From ZC4RG20 sp963782445 (GTDB taxonomy: Bacteria; Pseudomonadota; Gammaproteobacteria; Steroidobacterales; Rariloculaceae): a stretch of DNA of 64,000 nucleotides. Under the pieces are notes generated by a model that was not told where the DNA came from, did not search any database, and saw only the letters and a program-made list of their open reading frames with translations. Positions within the stretch are counted from its first letter, which is position 1, and each line of letters starts with the position of its first letter. The DNA lies in contig CAWAJM010000001.1 in the NCBI GenBank assembly GCA_963782445.1, forward strand, positions 1,240,001 through 1,304,000. Direction: 5' to 3'. Position numbers and translations under genes: made by a program. Of the stretch, positions 27,548 to 36,671 are shown one piece after another.

Positions 27548-27937
27548 TCACTCGCCGCGGGCCGCCTGAATCAGCGCTTCCATGTGCTCGAGATGGCGCG
27601 CAAACATGCGCTTGCCTTTGGGTGTCAAGCTGTATTCCGTCTTCGGCACGCGCTCCGCGAATTTCTTGCGGCACACGATGTAGCCCGCGTCCTCGAGCTT
27701 GCGGGCGTGCGTGCTGAGATTGCCGTCGCTCGTCTTGAGCAGCTCCTTGAGCTCGGCGAAGCTCATGCTCGGATTGACGCTTAGGGCACTCATGATGCCG
27801 AGCCGGATGCGCTCGTAGATGAGCCTGTCCGTCTCTCCCGATTCCGGATCGGAGAAGTAGCCGGCGACGGCCCGGAGCCGCTGCTTCTGAGGCTCCGACG
27901 GGGCCGAGGCGTTGGCTTTCGGCAAGCCCTTAGCCAC
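27548..27937 (-). CDS. Winged-helix transcriptional regulator (HTH_34-like)
   Basis: The 129-residue protein has a winged-helix domain from about residue 40: LIYERIRLGIMSALSVNPSMSFAELKELLKTSDGNLSTHARKLEDAGYI, then a basic wing KKFAERVPKTEYSLTPKGKRMFA. This layout matches small MarR/ArsR-like regulators of the HTH_34 type. The N-terminal 35 residues are polar and disordered-looking. Its start overlaps the end of the membrane-protein gene by eight bases, so the two are expressed together; it lies 50 bases upstream of the prenyltransferase gene. Confidence 0.82.
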   Translation of the reverse strand: MAKGLPKANASAPSEPQKQRLRAVAGYFSDPESGETDRLIYERIRLGIMSALSVNPSMSFAELKELLKTSDGNLSTHARKLEDAGYIVCRKKFAERVPKTEYSLTPKGKRMFARHLEHMEALIQAARGE

Positions 27938-28547
27938 CGTGGTCCCTCATGATGATGACGCCGAGCGCGATGTGAACGACGCCGAAGCCGAGCGCGAGCA
28001 GCAACGGCGCCCAAGCGTTCGGTGCGACGAATGTGACGGTGCCGAGGCCCATGAACGCGAACCCGGCGATGAGCACGACAGGGATCGAAAACACGCCGCA
28101 GGCCGAGAGACCCACGCCATAGAGCAGCAGCCAGACGCCGGCGATGACGCCGCGGTCGACGAGATGCAGCAGCGCGACGGTCAGCACGCCGCCTGCTATG
28201 AAGGCCGGCGCGATCGTCAGGAAGAAGCGCAAAGCGACGCTGCGCCGCAGGCTCAGGCCCTCGGCCCGGGCCTTCGCTTCCATGAAGAACAGCGCGACCG
28301 TCCCTGCCGCGACGGCCGTGATGAGCCAGATCGGGAGCCAGTACGGTTGCAGTCCCGGAATGCTCTCGAGGCCTGCGGCGCAGAGCGCGGCCGTGCCCAT
28401 GGCCAGGCAGCCCTTGCCGGGGACCGTCGTGAAAGTGTGGGCGGCCTCGATCGTGCTACGGATGTAGCGCAGATGCTCGGCGGCGCCGGAATGAATCGGC
28501 GTCGGTTCGCGGCGGCGCGAGGGCTCGATGCGGGCGCTTTCGGGCAT
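27930..28547 (-). CDS. Multi-pass membrane protein paired with the winged-helix regulator
   Basis: This 205-residue protein has a polar N-terminus (about 40 residues) and five to six membrane spans: residues 48-65, 72-90, 105-130, 133-150, 155-172 and 178-198. Small integral membrane proteins of this sort are often co-encoded with HTH_34 regulators, and here the two genes overlap by eight bases. I do not recognise a named domain. It may set the activity of the regulator or be its target; both are inference. Confidence 0.7.
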   Translation of the reverse strand: MPESARIEPSRRREPTPIHSGAAEHLRYIRSTIEAAHTFTTVPGKGCLAMGTAALCAAGLESIPGLQPYWLPIWLITAVAAGTVALFFMEAKARAEGLSLRRSVALRFFLTIAPAFIAGGVLTVALLHLVDRGVIAGVWLLLYGVGLSACGVFSIPVVLIAGFAFMGLGTVTFVAPNAWAPLLLALGFGVVHIALGVIIMRDHGG

Positions 28548-28577
28548 GGGGCTAACGTAGCCGAATGCGCGGCCGTG

Positions 28578-29099
28578 TCAAGTACTTTGTGGCAAAGAGT
28601 CGGAGCCGGCCTGGCGAATGCTGGGTAGGGATGCGAGCCGTTCGACGAACGTCCGGAGCGGCTCGCCGTCGAAGCCTTTGGCGATCTCCTTGTCCGAGAG
28701 GACGAGTGTCGCCTCGGCCGCGAGGCCGGTCAGCGCGGCCATTGCGGCCAAGACCCCGGGGCCGCCCGAACCGCCCTGGGTGCAGAAACAGGCGAAGTGC
28801 GCGATGTGGCCTTTCGAGGCTTGCAGATACGCGCGCACGGGCGAGGCGACGTTGCCGGCCCAGACGGGGCCGCCGACGACGACGAGATCGTACGCGGCCG
28901 GATCGAAGGCCGGAGGCCGAATCACGGCGGCCCGCTTGCGCAGGGCCTCCCGCGCGCAGCGCAGATAACCGAGCACGCCGCGCCGCGAAGCGGCGTCCTC
29001 GATGCGCTCGAGGTCCGCCCCGAGCGCGGCCGCCATCTTCTCCGCGACCCGCAAAGTGTAGCCGGTCCGCGAGTAGTAGACGACGAGGGCCTTGGCCAC
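28578..29099 (-). CDS. Flavodoxin-family protein
   Basis: This 173-residue flavodoxin-like protein would bind FMN and carry electrons or reduce quinones. The FMN-phosphate loop region is YYSRTGYTLRVA (residues 9-20), and the later loops VVVGGPVWAGNVASP and FCTQGGSGG match flavodoxin/NAD(P)H-quinone-reductase-like folds. Length is normal. It stands alone between the membrane-protein gene and the Vgb-like gene on the same strand. Its partner reductase is not visible here. Confidence 0.85.
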   Translation of the reverse strand: MAKALVVYYSRTGYTLRVAEKMAAALGADLERIEDAASRRGVLGYLRCAREALRKRAAVIRPPAFDPAAYDLVVVGGPVWAGNVASPVRAYLQASKGHIAHFACFCTQGGSGGPGVLAAMAALTGLAAEATLVLSDKEIAKGFDGEPLRTFVERLASLPSIRQAGSDSLPQST

Positions 29100-29190
29100 G
29101 GGCTTCTCCTGCTGGGCAGATGGCCACGATAGGCCCGCGCCTGCCGGAGCTGTATACGCAACTGCCGCAATGGGGTCGGCCGGGCCCGAA

Positions 29191-30225
29191 TCACTCGAAG
29201 CCGAGGTAGCCGATGCGGTTGCCGACCGGATCCGTGAACCAGAGGCGATTGCAGAGGCGCGCCGCGGGCTGGCGATCGCTGCCGGCGCTGAGTCCGACCG
29301 TTCGTGCCTCGCCCGGCACCGCGAACGACTTCATCGTGCCGTCCTCGTCGACCCGGTAGAGGGCGCCCCCCTTCGTGAACCAAATCTTGCGATCCGGCCC
29401 GACCGCGATGTTGATCGGCGTCGGTCCCGCATCGGGTATCCGGAATTCATCGATGCGGCCCGCCGGTGTGATGCGCCCGACGCGGTTGCCGTCCGGCGAG
29501 AGCTTGTCCATCGTCCCCGACAGCTCGACGAACCAGAGGTTGCCGTCGGCGCCGGTCGTGATGTCGCCGGGCCCCGAGTTCGGTCGCGGCAGGGCGAATT
29601 CCGTGATCGTGCCGGCGGGCGTAATGCGGCCGATACGGCTCGCCTTGTACTCGGAAAACCAGACGTTGCCGTCCGGACCGGCAGCAAGGGCACGGGGACC
29701 GCTGTCGGGTGTCGGGATCGCGAATTCGGTGATCTTGCCGTTCGGGCTGATGCGGCCGATCTTGCCGCCGGCGAATTCGCCGAACCAGATGTTGCCGTCC
29801 GCCGCGAGCGCGATGGCGCGCGGCTGGCTGTAGGGCGTTGGAATCGGGAACTCGCTGATTCGGCCGGCGGGCGTGATGCGGCCCATACGGTTGCCCGTGT
29901 GCTCCGAGAACCACATGTTGCCGTCCGCGCCGAGGGCGATGATTCGCGGCGAGCTGTCCGGATGCGGCAGCGGATACGATTCGAGGCCGCTGCCATCCGG
30001 CTGCATGTGCCCGATCGCGTTGGCGCCGCTCAGCGTGAACCACAGGCTGCCGTCCGGCGCGAGCGCGACCGTCGAAGGCCCGGCGTGCGGCGTCGGCAGC
30101 GGAAAGTCCTCGACGTCGCCCGTGGCGTGTACTTGGGTTTCGGGCCCGAGCCAATGCTGCGGGCCGGCCGATGCGGTTCCGGTCATCGCTAGGATCCCCA
30201 TGAGGCAGAATGTCGTGCGAAACAT
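29191..30225 (-). CDS. Exported Vgb-like beta-propeller (virginiamycin B lyase family)
   Basis: This 344-residue protein has a signal peptide (residues 1-20, cleavage after ASA) and about seven propeller blades of 40-42 residues, each with the pattern ADGNxWF-x-E...GRITPxG-xI-x-EFxIPTP. The fold is that of streptogramin B lyase, but most genomic homologues lack proven lyase activity and are called NHL/SMP-30-like. A resistance role is therefore not supported without the catalytic histidine and glutamate residues being checked. It is expected in the periplasm. Confidence 0.82.
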   Translation of the reverse strand: MFRTTFCLMGILAMTGTASAGPQHWLGPETQVHATGDVEDFPLPTPHAGPSTVALAPDGSLWFTLSGANAIGHMQPDGSGLESYPLPHPDSSPRIIALGADGNMWFSEHTGNRMGRITPAGRISEFPIPTPYSQPRAIALAADGNIWFGEFAGGKIGRISPNGKITEFAIPTPDSGPRALAAGPDGNVWFSEYKASRIGRITPAGTITEFALPRPNSGPGDITTGADGNLWFVELSGTMDKLSPDGNRVGRITPAGRIDEFRIPDAGPTPINIAVGPDRKIWFTKGGALYRVDEDGTMKSFAVPGEARTVGLSAGSDRQPAARLCNRLWFTDPVGNRIGYLGFE

Positions 30226-30347
30226 GCGCAGGCTCCCCTCGGCTCGCGTTCGACGGAAGTGTACGTGATCGAGGCGCGGGCTGCCGGCGGAGGACGGTCG
30301 TGAGGGTGCGCGCAGGCGCGGGAGGTCGGTGCCGGATCTGGGCGCGG

Positions 30348-32981
30348 TCAGCGCGGGGCGCCGGGCTGCGCGCGCAGCATCTCGGCCAATTGGTCCGGAT
30401 GGCAGGGGCGAGCGAAGTAAAAGCCCTGGATCTCGTGGCAGGCGCGCCGCGTCAGGAAGCTGCACTGGTCCTCGGACTCGACGCCTTCGGCGATGACCGT
30501 GACGCCCAGCGTGCGGCCCATGGCGATGATGGCCTCGGTGATCGCCATATCCTCGGCGTCGTTCGGAATTTCGCGGATGAACGAGCGGTCCACCTTGAGC
30601 GTGTCGATGGGAAAGCGCTTGAGCTGGGCCAGGGAGGAGTAGCCGGTGCCGAAGTCGTCGATGGCAAGACGGACGCCGAGCCGCTTGATGGCCCCGAGCA
30701 CGTCGATGGCCTGCTCGACCTTGTGCATGATCATGCTTTCCGTAATCTCGAGCTCGAGCAGCTGCGGCGCCAGCCCCGTCGTCTCGAGAATCCGCTCGAT
30801 CTCGTTCAGCAGATGCGGGTCCTTGAACTGGCGCGGTGAGAGGTTCACAGCGAGCCGCAGCGGCGGCAGGCCCTGACGTTGCCAGGCCATGGCCTGCTCG
30901 CAGGCCGACTCCAGCACCCAGAGGCCGATCGGCACGATGAGACCCGACTCTTCGGCGACGGGGATGAACTGTGCCGGGGACACCGATCCGAGGTCGCGGC
31001 TCCACCAGCGCAACAGGGCTTCGACGCCCGTGATCCGGCCGCTCTCGATGCTGACCTGCGGCTGGTATTGGATCGAGAACTCCTCCCGCTCGAGCGCCGA
31101 GCGCAGCGCCGTCTCGAGCGCGAGCCGCTCGACGGAGAGCATGCCGCTGTCGCGGCAGAAGAACTGGAACGTGTTCTTGCCTTCTTCCTTGGCGGCATAC
31201 ATGGCCACGTCGGCGTTCTTGATCAGGGACTGCGCGTCGAGCCCGTCGTCGGGATAGCGCGCGAGACCGACGCTGGCGGTCACGCGGCATTCGTGCCCGT
31301 GAATCGAGACCGGCTGAATGGCTGTCGAGATCACGGTGCGCGCCGTCGTCTCGGCGCGGCGCGTGTCCCCGCCGCATTGCGTTAAGATGACGAATTCGTC
31401 GCCGCCGAACCGCGCGAGCAGATCGTCCGGCCCCAAGCAACGCTCGAGCTTGTGGGCCGTTTCCTTGAGCAGCAGATCGCCGGCCTCGTGCCCGAGCGAA
31501 TCGTTGATGTTCTTGAATCGGTCGAGGTCGACGAACAGCACGGCGAAGCCGTCGCCCGCAAGTTCGGCCGCCCGAATCGTCTCCTCGAGGCGGCGCACGA
31601 AGGTCGCACGGTTGGCGAGGCCCGTCATCTCGTCGTGGCTCGCCAGATACTGAATTCGCTCCTCGGCGCGCTTGCGTTCGGAGATGTCCTCGACGATCGA
31701 GATGTCGTAGAGATGGGCGCCGTCGGCCCCGCGTTTGCACGCCGCGGCGATGCGGACCCATACCGGCATCCCGTCTCTGCGCAGGTAGCGCTTCTCCACC
31801 TTGAACGAATCGATCTCGCCCGCGCGCAGGAGGGCGCCGCTCGCATCCGTAGCGTTCACGTCGTCGGGATGAGAGATTTGCTTTACCGTGAAGCGCAGCA
31901 GCTCTTCGCGCGTATAGCCCAGCATTTCGCATAGCCGGCGGTTGACGTGCAGCAGACGGCCGTCGGCGCGGACGTGCGAGATGCCGATCGCCGCGAGCTC
32001 CACCGTGTCCGCATAACGCTCTTCGCTCTCGCGGAGCCGGTCGAGCGCGACCGCGCGCTCGTGGAAGTTGCCGATCTGCGTCGCGACGAGGTTGATGACC
32101 TGCAAAAGCCGCTCGTCCGGCTCGGCCTGGACATGGGTCGAGTTGAAGTCGAGCACGCCGATCGTGCGGCCCTGCGAGACGACCGGGAACAACATCGAGG
32201 CGTGCCAGCCCGTTTGCTGGACGACGTCCTTGCGCAGGATCCGCTCGGCTTCCTGCGCGAGGTCCGAAATCCACAGCGCTTCCCCGGATTCCCAGACGAT
32301 GCCGACGAGACTCACGCCGCGCGGAATCGAGAGGCGCCGCGCTTGGCGCGCGACGCGCTCGATGACCGGATCGGCGACGTTCCAGCCGACGTGGTAGCGC
32401 ATGACGTCCTCGGCCGCGTCGAGGTACCAATGCTGGCCCGCGTCCCAGCCTTCCGATTCGCAGATCGCCCGCAGCGCCGCGACGAGCGCCTCGCCGCTGT
32501 CCGCGGACTCGCCGAGAATGCGCGTGACCGTGCGCTCGAGACGCAGCAGGCGCTGATCCTGCTGCTCCCGCGTCACGTCCCGCGCGATGCCGCGGTAGCC
32601 CTTGAAGGCTCCGAGGGCATCGAAGACGGGCTGGCCGCTGATGCTGAGGTAGCGCTCGCCTTGGGGCGGCTCGAATCGGCAGATCACGAAATCCTTGAAC
32701 GGCCGGCGTTCGCGGCGCAGCGCCTTGTGCTCCTCCCAGCCGCGCGCGCCGGCCAGCGGGACGCCGCCGAGCTCCCAGCTCGTCTTGCCGAGAAAACGCC
32801 AGGGCGCATTGCGCGGATCGGTCATGTCCCGATGGCGCAGCAGTGTAAAGCGGTGGTGTTCGTCCTGTTCCCAGTAGAAATCCGACGAAAGCTCGATGAC
32901 CGTCTGCAGCCTCTGCTCGCTCGCGAACAGTTCGTCGTGCAGGTTCGGTCCGGGCTCCAAGAGGGGGTCAGGCTTGTCCAT
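30348..32981 (-). CDS. PAS-GAF-PAS-GGDEF-EAL cyclic-di-GMP protein
   Basis: The 877-residue cytosolic protein contains a PAS-like domain (about 18-145), a GAF domain (about 160-320), a second PAS/PAC (about 335-460), a GGDEF domain (about 470-620) and an EAL domain (about 635-870). The cyclase motif is intact (RFGGDEFVIL) and so are the EAL residues (GVEALLRW, ELEITES, AIDDFGTGYSSL, KVDRSFI, IAEGVES). It could therefore both make and break cyclic di-GMP. The start MDKPDPLLE was chosen because upstream frame sequence is not protein-like. A 257-base spacer separates it from the LigD-like gene. Confidence 0.9.
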   Translation of the reverse strand: MDKPDPLLEPGPNLHDELFASEQRLQTVIELSSDFYWEQDEHHRFTLLRHRDMTDPRNAPWRFLGKTSWELGGVPLAGARGWEEHKALRRERRPFKDFVICRFEPPQGERYLSISGQPVFDALGAFKGYRGIARDVTREQQDQRLLRLERTVTRILGESADSGEALVAALRAICESEGWDAGQHWYLDAAEDVMRYHVGWNVADPVIERVARQARRLSIPRGVSLVGIVWESGEALWISDLAQEAERILRKDVVQQTGWHASMLFPVVSQGRTIGVLDFNSTHVQAEPDERLLQVINLVATQIGNFHERAVALDRLRESEERYADTVELAAIGISHVRADGRLLHVNRRLCEMLGYTREELLRFTVKQISHPDDVNATDASGALLRAGEIDSFKVEKRYLRRDGMPVWVRIAAACKRGADGAHLYDISIVEDISERKRAEERIQYLASHDEMTGLANRATFVRRLEETIRAAELAGDGFAVLFVDLDRFKNINDSLGHEAGDLLLKETAHKLERCLGPDDLLARFGGDEFVILTQCGGDTRRAETTARTVISTAIQPVSIHGHECRVTASVGLARYPDDGLDAQSLIKNADVAMYAAKEEGKNTFQFFCRDSGMLSVERLALETALRSALEREEFSIQYQPQVSIESGRITGVEALLRWWSRDLGSVSPAQFIPVAEESGLIVPIGLWVLESACEQAMAWQRQGLPPLRLAVNLSPRQFKDPHLLNEIERILETTGLAPQLLELEITESMIMHKVEQAIDVLGAIKRLGVRLAIDDFGTGYSSLAQLKRFPIDTLKVDRSFIREIPNDAEDMAITEAIIAMGRTLGVTVIAEGVESEDQCSFLTRRACHEIQGFYFARPCHPDQLAEMLRAQPGAPR

Positions 32982-33238
32982 CCTCGTTCGCAGTCCGCCG
33001 CAGTGCCGGATGGGCCGCCTCCGATCGGGGGGTGATTCGAGTTGGGAATAAGGCTTTCGACGGTCCGTGATCTTGGGGATTGCGTTTGGCGCTTGCCAAG
33101 AAGCGATGTCACAAAACGATGACAAAAGTCCCTGCGGCGCCCGGAAGCGCGAGCCAACTGTGAAGCTGTTCACTTTTTCTTGGGCGCTCGGAACAAGGAG
33201 TTGTCGCCCAGCGAAATCGATGCGGTACCGGGAACGTC

Positions 33239-34567
33239 TCATTTACGGAGGCAGGCAAGCTCGCGCCAGTCTGCCCGGTCATAGGTCGAGTCGGCGCGCT
33301 TCGAGACGATGCCGGGCAGCCCGGCCCGGCACGCCTCGGCATAGAACGCCGAGCCGTGGCCCTCGACGTGGTCGCCGTACTGCAGCACATACGGGGCATC
33401 GGCCAGCAACAGCCGCAGCAGCTCCTTGCGCGCACGCAGCGCGGCGCCTCGCAGATCCCAACCGTCGAGGTGCAGCAGGTCGAAGGCTACGAAGCGGACG
33501 TCGCCGGGCCGCTGGGCGGCTGCGAGACGCCGAGAGTCGCTGATCCCGCGTGCGTCGAACGCGGCGACGAAGCCGTCGAGGAGGGCATCGTCGCAGGGCA
33601 GGGCGCGCGCCGCGGCCTCGAGGGCAGGCAGGTCGAGGCCGGCCGGCTCGAGCGCTCGGTCGTCGGCCGGCGGTTGGAGCACGGGGCGGCCGGCGGCGAT
33701 GCGGCACCAGACACGGCGTCCCTCGAGCCGCGGCTCGTGCAGCCAGCCCGCGCCGGTCGGCGCGGCGCGGCCGAGCCGCGGACGCGCCGGTGCGAGCGCG
33801 CGCATATCGGGCGGCGGCGCCCGGCGCGCCCCGGGCACGGCTGCGGGCCGGCCCGGACGCCCTGCCGCTGCCGCTGGGCCTTCCGCCGGCGGCCCGGCCC
33901 CGGCCCCGGCGGCGGGCGCGGTCTCGCCGGGCGCGGAATGCCAGACGCGGTCGCCGGCCGCGGCGACAGCCTCGATGCCGCGCCCGCTCAGCACGTTTTC
34001 GGGGCGCACGTCGACGAGCTCCGGCGTTTGGGCCGAGGCCGCCGCGGCGTCGCGGCGCTTAATGAGCAGCCAGTTGTCCTTGCCCGCGCGCTCCCCGCGT
34101 CGCTTGGGCATGCGCACGAGCGTCCAGCGGCCGCGCAGTTTGTCGCCGTGCAGGGCGAAGTCGAGGTGGCCTTGCGCGAGGGCGCGTTCGGCGGGCGCAG
34201 CCGGTTCCCAATAGCCGCGATCCCAGACGAGCACGGCGCCGCTGCCATACTCGCCGCGCGGGACGATGCCCTCGAAGGCGGCATATTCGAGCGGATGGTC
34301 CTCGGTCTGCACGGCGAGGCGGCGCGCGCTCGGGTCGAGGCTCGGACCCTTCGGGATGGCCCAGCTCTTGAGCACGCCGGAGTGCTCGAGCCGGAAGTCG
34401 TAGTGCAGCCTGCGGGCGGCATGCTTCTGGACGACGAACTGTAGGCGGCCTGCGGCGGGGGCCAGGGGGCGGCCGCGCGGCTCCGGCGTATTCGCGAAGT
34501 TGCGCTTGCGGCGATAGTGCTCGAGTGCATCCGACGGTCCGCCCCGCGGCGTCTTGGCCTTTGCCAT
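33239..34567 (-). CDS. LigD-derived protein: 3'-phosphoesterase domain plus inactive ligase-like domain
   Basis: This 442-residue protein begins with a LigD-type 3'-phosphoesterase domain (about residues 1-190): FVVQKHAARRLHYDFRLE, the SWAIPKGPSLDP loop and DHPLEYAAFEGIVPRGEYG keep its histidines, aspartate and arginines. After a proline/alanine-rich linker (about 200-265) a DNA-ligase adenylation fold follows, but the lysine motif ExKxDG reads HEPRLEGRR, the next acidic motif LDGEV reads LDGFV, and EGIVSKR reads PGIVSKR. The OB-fold is absent; the protein stops at CLRK. It should not seal nicks, although it may trim 3' ends. No polymerase domain and no Ku gene are in the window. Confidence 0.85.
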   Translation of the reverse strand: MAKAKTPRGGPSDALEHYRRKRNFANTPEPRGRPLAPAAGRLQFVVQKHAARRLHYDFRLEHSGVLKSWAIPKGPSLDPSARRLAVQTEDHPLEYAAFEGIVPRGEYGSGAVLVWDRGYWEPAAPAERALAQGHLDFALHGDKLRGRWTLVRMPKRRGERAGKDNWLLIKRRDAAAASAQTPELVDVRPENVLSGRGIEAVAAAGDRVWHSAPGETAPAAGAGAGPPAEGPAAAAGRPGRPAAVPGARRAPPPDMRALAPARPRLGRAAPTGAGWLHEPRLEGRRVWCRIAAGRPVLQPPADDRALEPAGLDLPALEAAARALPCDDALLDGFVAAFDARGISDSRRLAAAQRPGDVRFVAFDLLHLDGWDLRGAALRARKELLRLLLADAPYVLQYGDHVEGHGSAFYAEACRAGLPGIVSKRADSTYDRADWRELACLRK

Positions 34568-34577
34568 GAGCCCCCCT

Positions 34578-34829
34578 TTATCGCGTCTCCACGGCGCGAA
34601 AGGCCGAGCGGATCAGCAGGGAGGACACGACGGCGAGCCACAGCACCATGACCAGGGCCACGAAACCGAATCGCGGGCTGATGACGACGCCGGCAATATC
34701 GGTGCCGACGCCCGCGACGCAGCCGAAAATACCCAGGATTCCGGAAAACACGAAGAAATCGATGTTCCTTGACCTGGCGGGTACGGGCACGGCTGACCTC
34801 TCTATCGCGATCCTTGCGCGCGGCAGCAT
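34578..34829 (-). CDS. Small two-span membrane protein upstream of the LigD-like gene
   Basis: This 83-residue hypothetical protein has two hydrophobic segments: FFVFSGILGIFGCVAGVGTD and FVALVMVLWLAVVSSLLIRS, with a short turn between. A start at ATG 34829 is chosen because the preceding GGCAGG fits a ribosome site; longer starts read low-complexity proline/arginine sequence. It ends ten bases before the LigD-like start on the same strand, so the two may be one transcript. Function unknown. Confidence 0.5.
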   Translation of the reverse strand: MLPRARIAIERSAVPVPARSRNIDFFVFSGILGIFGCVAGVGTDIAGVVISPRFGFVALVMVLWLAVVSSLLIRSAFRAVETR

Positions 34830-34979
34830 GCCTGCCGGGCGCCCATGCAGATGCATTATTGATGCCGGACGGCACGGCCCGTGCCGGAGCGGCGAAGGCG
34901 ATAGGGGCGATGCCGGGGTGCGGGACACAGCCCGCCTATACTTGCTTCATGAAGGCGGAGACGTCTCTCCGCCGGCGTC

Positions 34980-35375
34980 GTGATCGTGCGCGAGGCCGAT
35001 GCCGAACCGCGCGTGCTGTTGCTGCGTGCCTATCGGTACTGGGACTTTCCGAAGGGACGCGTCGAGCCCGGAGAAACGCCGCTTGCGGCGGCGCAGAGAG
35101 AAGCGGCGGAGGAGGCCGGTATCGACGATCTCGAATTCGCATGGGGACACGAATACGCCGAGACCGCGCCTTATGCCGGCAACAAGGTCGCCCGGTATTA
35201 CCTCGCGCGCACGCGGAGCGAGCGCGTCGTGCTTGCACCGAGCCCCGAGCTCGGCCGTCCGGAGCATCACGAGTTCCGCTGGCTCGCCCCGGAGGCGGCC
35301 GCCCGCCTGCTGGGGCCGCGCCTGCGTCCGATTCTCGCCTGGGCCCTGCGGCGCATGGCCGCCGCGACGCAGTGA
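34980..35375 (+). CDS. Nudix hydrolase
   Basis: This 131-residue Nudix enzyme has a complete signature: G-RVEPG-E-TPLAAAQ-REAAEEAGI (residues 25-47 region), so it should cleave a nucleoside diphosphate linked to another group. Similarity in length and layout is to asymmetric diadenosine tetraphosphatase-type proteins. The GTG at 34980 is the only start in frame and gives a shorter N-terminus than usual; an ATG at 34949 one base out of frame would add the family-like MKAETS...SAGVV, hinting at an indel in the TCTCTCC run near 34965. Confidence 0.82.
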   Translation: MIVREADAEPRVLLLRAYRYWDFPKGRVEPGETPLAAAQREAAEEAGIDDLEFAWGHEYAETAPYAGNKVARYYLARTRSERVVLAPSPELGRPEHHEFRWLAPEAAARLLGPRLRPILAWALRRMAAATQ

Positions 35376-35480
35376 GCGGAACGCCGCGAATTGTGAACTG
35401 GCTTCGGGACTTTACTGAGCACGCTAAGTATCGTCCCGATCGCGCCGGCCAGCGCGAACGACATTGGGAAGGAGCCCCAG

Positions 35481-36671
35481 GTGCCGGATCAGCATCCCGT
35501 TCTCATTGCGCTCGACGACGACGAGCAGATCGTCCAGGTCGTGGCTGCCGTAGGCAAGCGCGCGGGTTTCGAGGTCCTGCCGACGACGTCGGCCGCGGCA
35601 TTTCACGGCGCGCTGGCGCAGCGCGAGCCCGACGTCATCGTTCTCGATCTGCAGATGCCGGACGCGGACGGCATCGAGACGCTGCGCATGCTGGCCGATA
35701 GAGGATCGAAGGCCGCCATTTTTCTCGTCACGGGCATGGATACGCGCACGATCGCTGCGGCGGAGCACTACGGCACGGGGCGCGGTCTTTCGATACGCGC
35801 GACGATTCAGAAGCCGTTCGTGCCGGAGGAGCTCGAAGCCTACCTCGAGGCGGCCGGGGCCGCGACGCGGCGGCTCACGCCCGCCGATCTGCAATTCGCG
35901 CTCGAGCACGGAGAGCTCACGCTGCATTACCAGCCTACGGTGCGGCGCTTCGCGGACGGCACTTGGGACGTTGCGACGGTCGAGGCCCTGCTGCGGTGGA
36001 ATCATCCGGTGCGCGGGCTGTTGACGCCGGAGGCGTTCATCGGCTTGGGCGAGCAGGGCGGACTCAGCCGGTCGATGACGGATTTCGTGATTCAGCGCGG
36101 CATCGAGCAGCTCAAGGGCTGGCAGGCCCTGCGGCTCAACATCGGCCTCAGGATCAATATCTCCGCTGCGCTGATCGCCGATCTCGATTTTCCCGACCGG
36201 CTCGCGGCCATGATTACGGCGCAAGACGTGGATCCCGCCGCGCTCACGCTCGAAATCAGCGAGACGGCCATGCTCGACGAGACGCCGAGCATGCTCGACA
36301 TTCTCACGCGGCTGCGCGTCAAGGACATCAACCTTGCGATCGACGATTTCGGCATCGGCTATTCGTCGCTGACGCAGCTGTTCCGTATGCCCTTCAACGA
36401 GATGAAAATCGACAAGTCCCTGACCCTGCGCGTGCCCCAGGCCAAGGAGGCGTGCATCACCGTCGAGGCGCTCGTCGAGCTGGCCCACAAGCTGAACCTT
36501 GCCGTCTGCGCCGAGGGCGTCGAGTCGGTCGAAGCGCTCGAGTTTCTCGGCAGCGTGGGCTGCGATTCGGCGCAGGGCTACTTCATCAGCCGGCCCGTCG
36601 CCGCGCGGCAGATCCCCGATGTGATCCGCCGGTGGGACGCCGGACAGAAGTTCACGGGCGTTATTGCCTAG
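35481..36671 (+). CDS. Response regulator with EAL phosphodiesterase output
   Basis: This 396-residue protein has a receiver domain (about 1-125) with the phosphorylation aspartate Asp56 in VIVLDLQMPD, acidic pocket LDDD and the conserved lysine in IQKPF, followed by an EAL domain (about 140-385) with TVEALLRW, TLEISETAM, AIDDFGIGYSSL, KIDKSL and CAEGVES. It would lower cyclic di-GMP after phosphorylation by a sensor kinase. No kinase gene is adjacent. The GTG start at 35481 has the ribosome site AAGGAGCC; the ATG alternatives are internal. Confidence 0.9.
   Translation: MPDQHPVLIALDDDEQIVQVVAAVGKRAGFEVLPTTSAAAFHGALAQREPDVIVLDLQMPDADGIETLRMLADRGSKAAIFLVTGMDTRTIAAAEHYGTGRGLSIRATIQKPFVPEELEAYLEAAGAATRRLTPADLQFALEHGELTLHYQPTVRRFADGTWDVATVEALLRWNHPVRGLLTPEAFIGLGEQGGLSRSMTDFVIQRGIEQLKGWQALRLNIGLRINISAALIADLDFPDRLAAMITAQDVDPAALTLEISETAMLDETPSMLDILTRLRVKDINLAIDDFGIGYSSLTQLFRMPFNEMKIDKSLTLRVPQAKEACITVEALVELAHKLNLAVCAEGVESVEALEFLGSVGCDSAQGYFISRPVAARQIPDVIRRWDAGQKFTGVIA

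Noticed and set aside
29191..30225. Streptogramin resistance gene (vgb)
   Set aside because: The propeller repeats match, but a signal peptide and common non-resistance homologues argue against calling it a resistance determinant.
33239..34567. Complete NHEJ ligase LigD
   Set aside because: No polymerase domain, catalytic ligase residues are changed, OB-fold missing and no Ku gene nearby.
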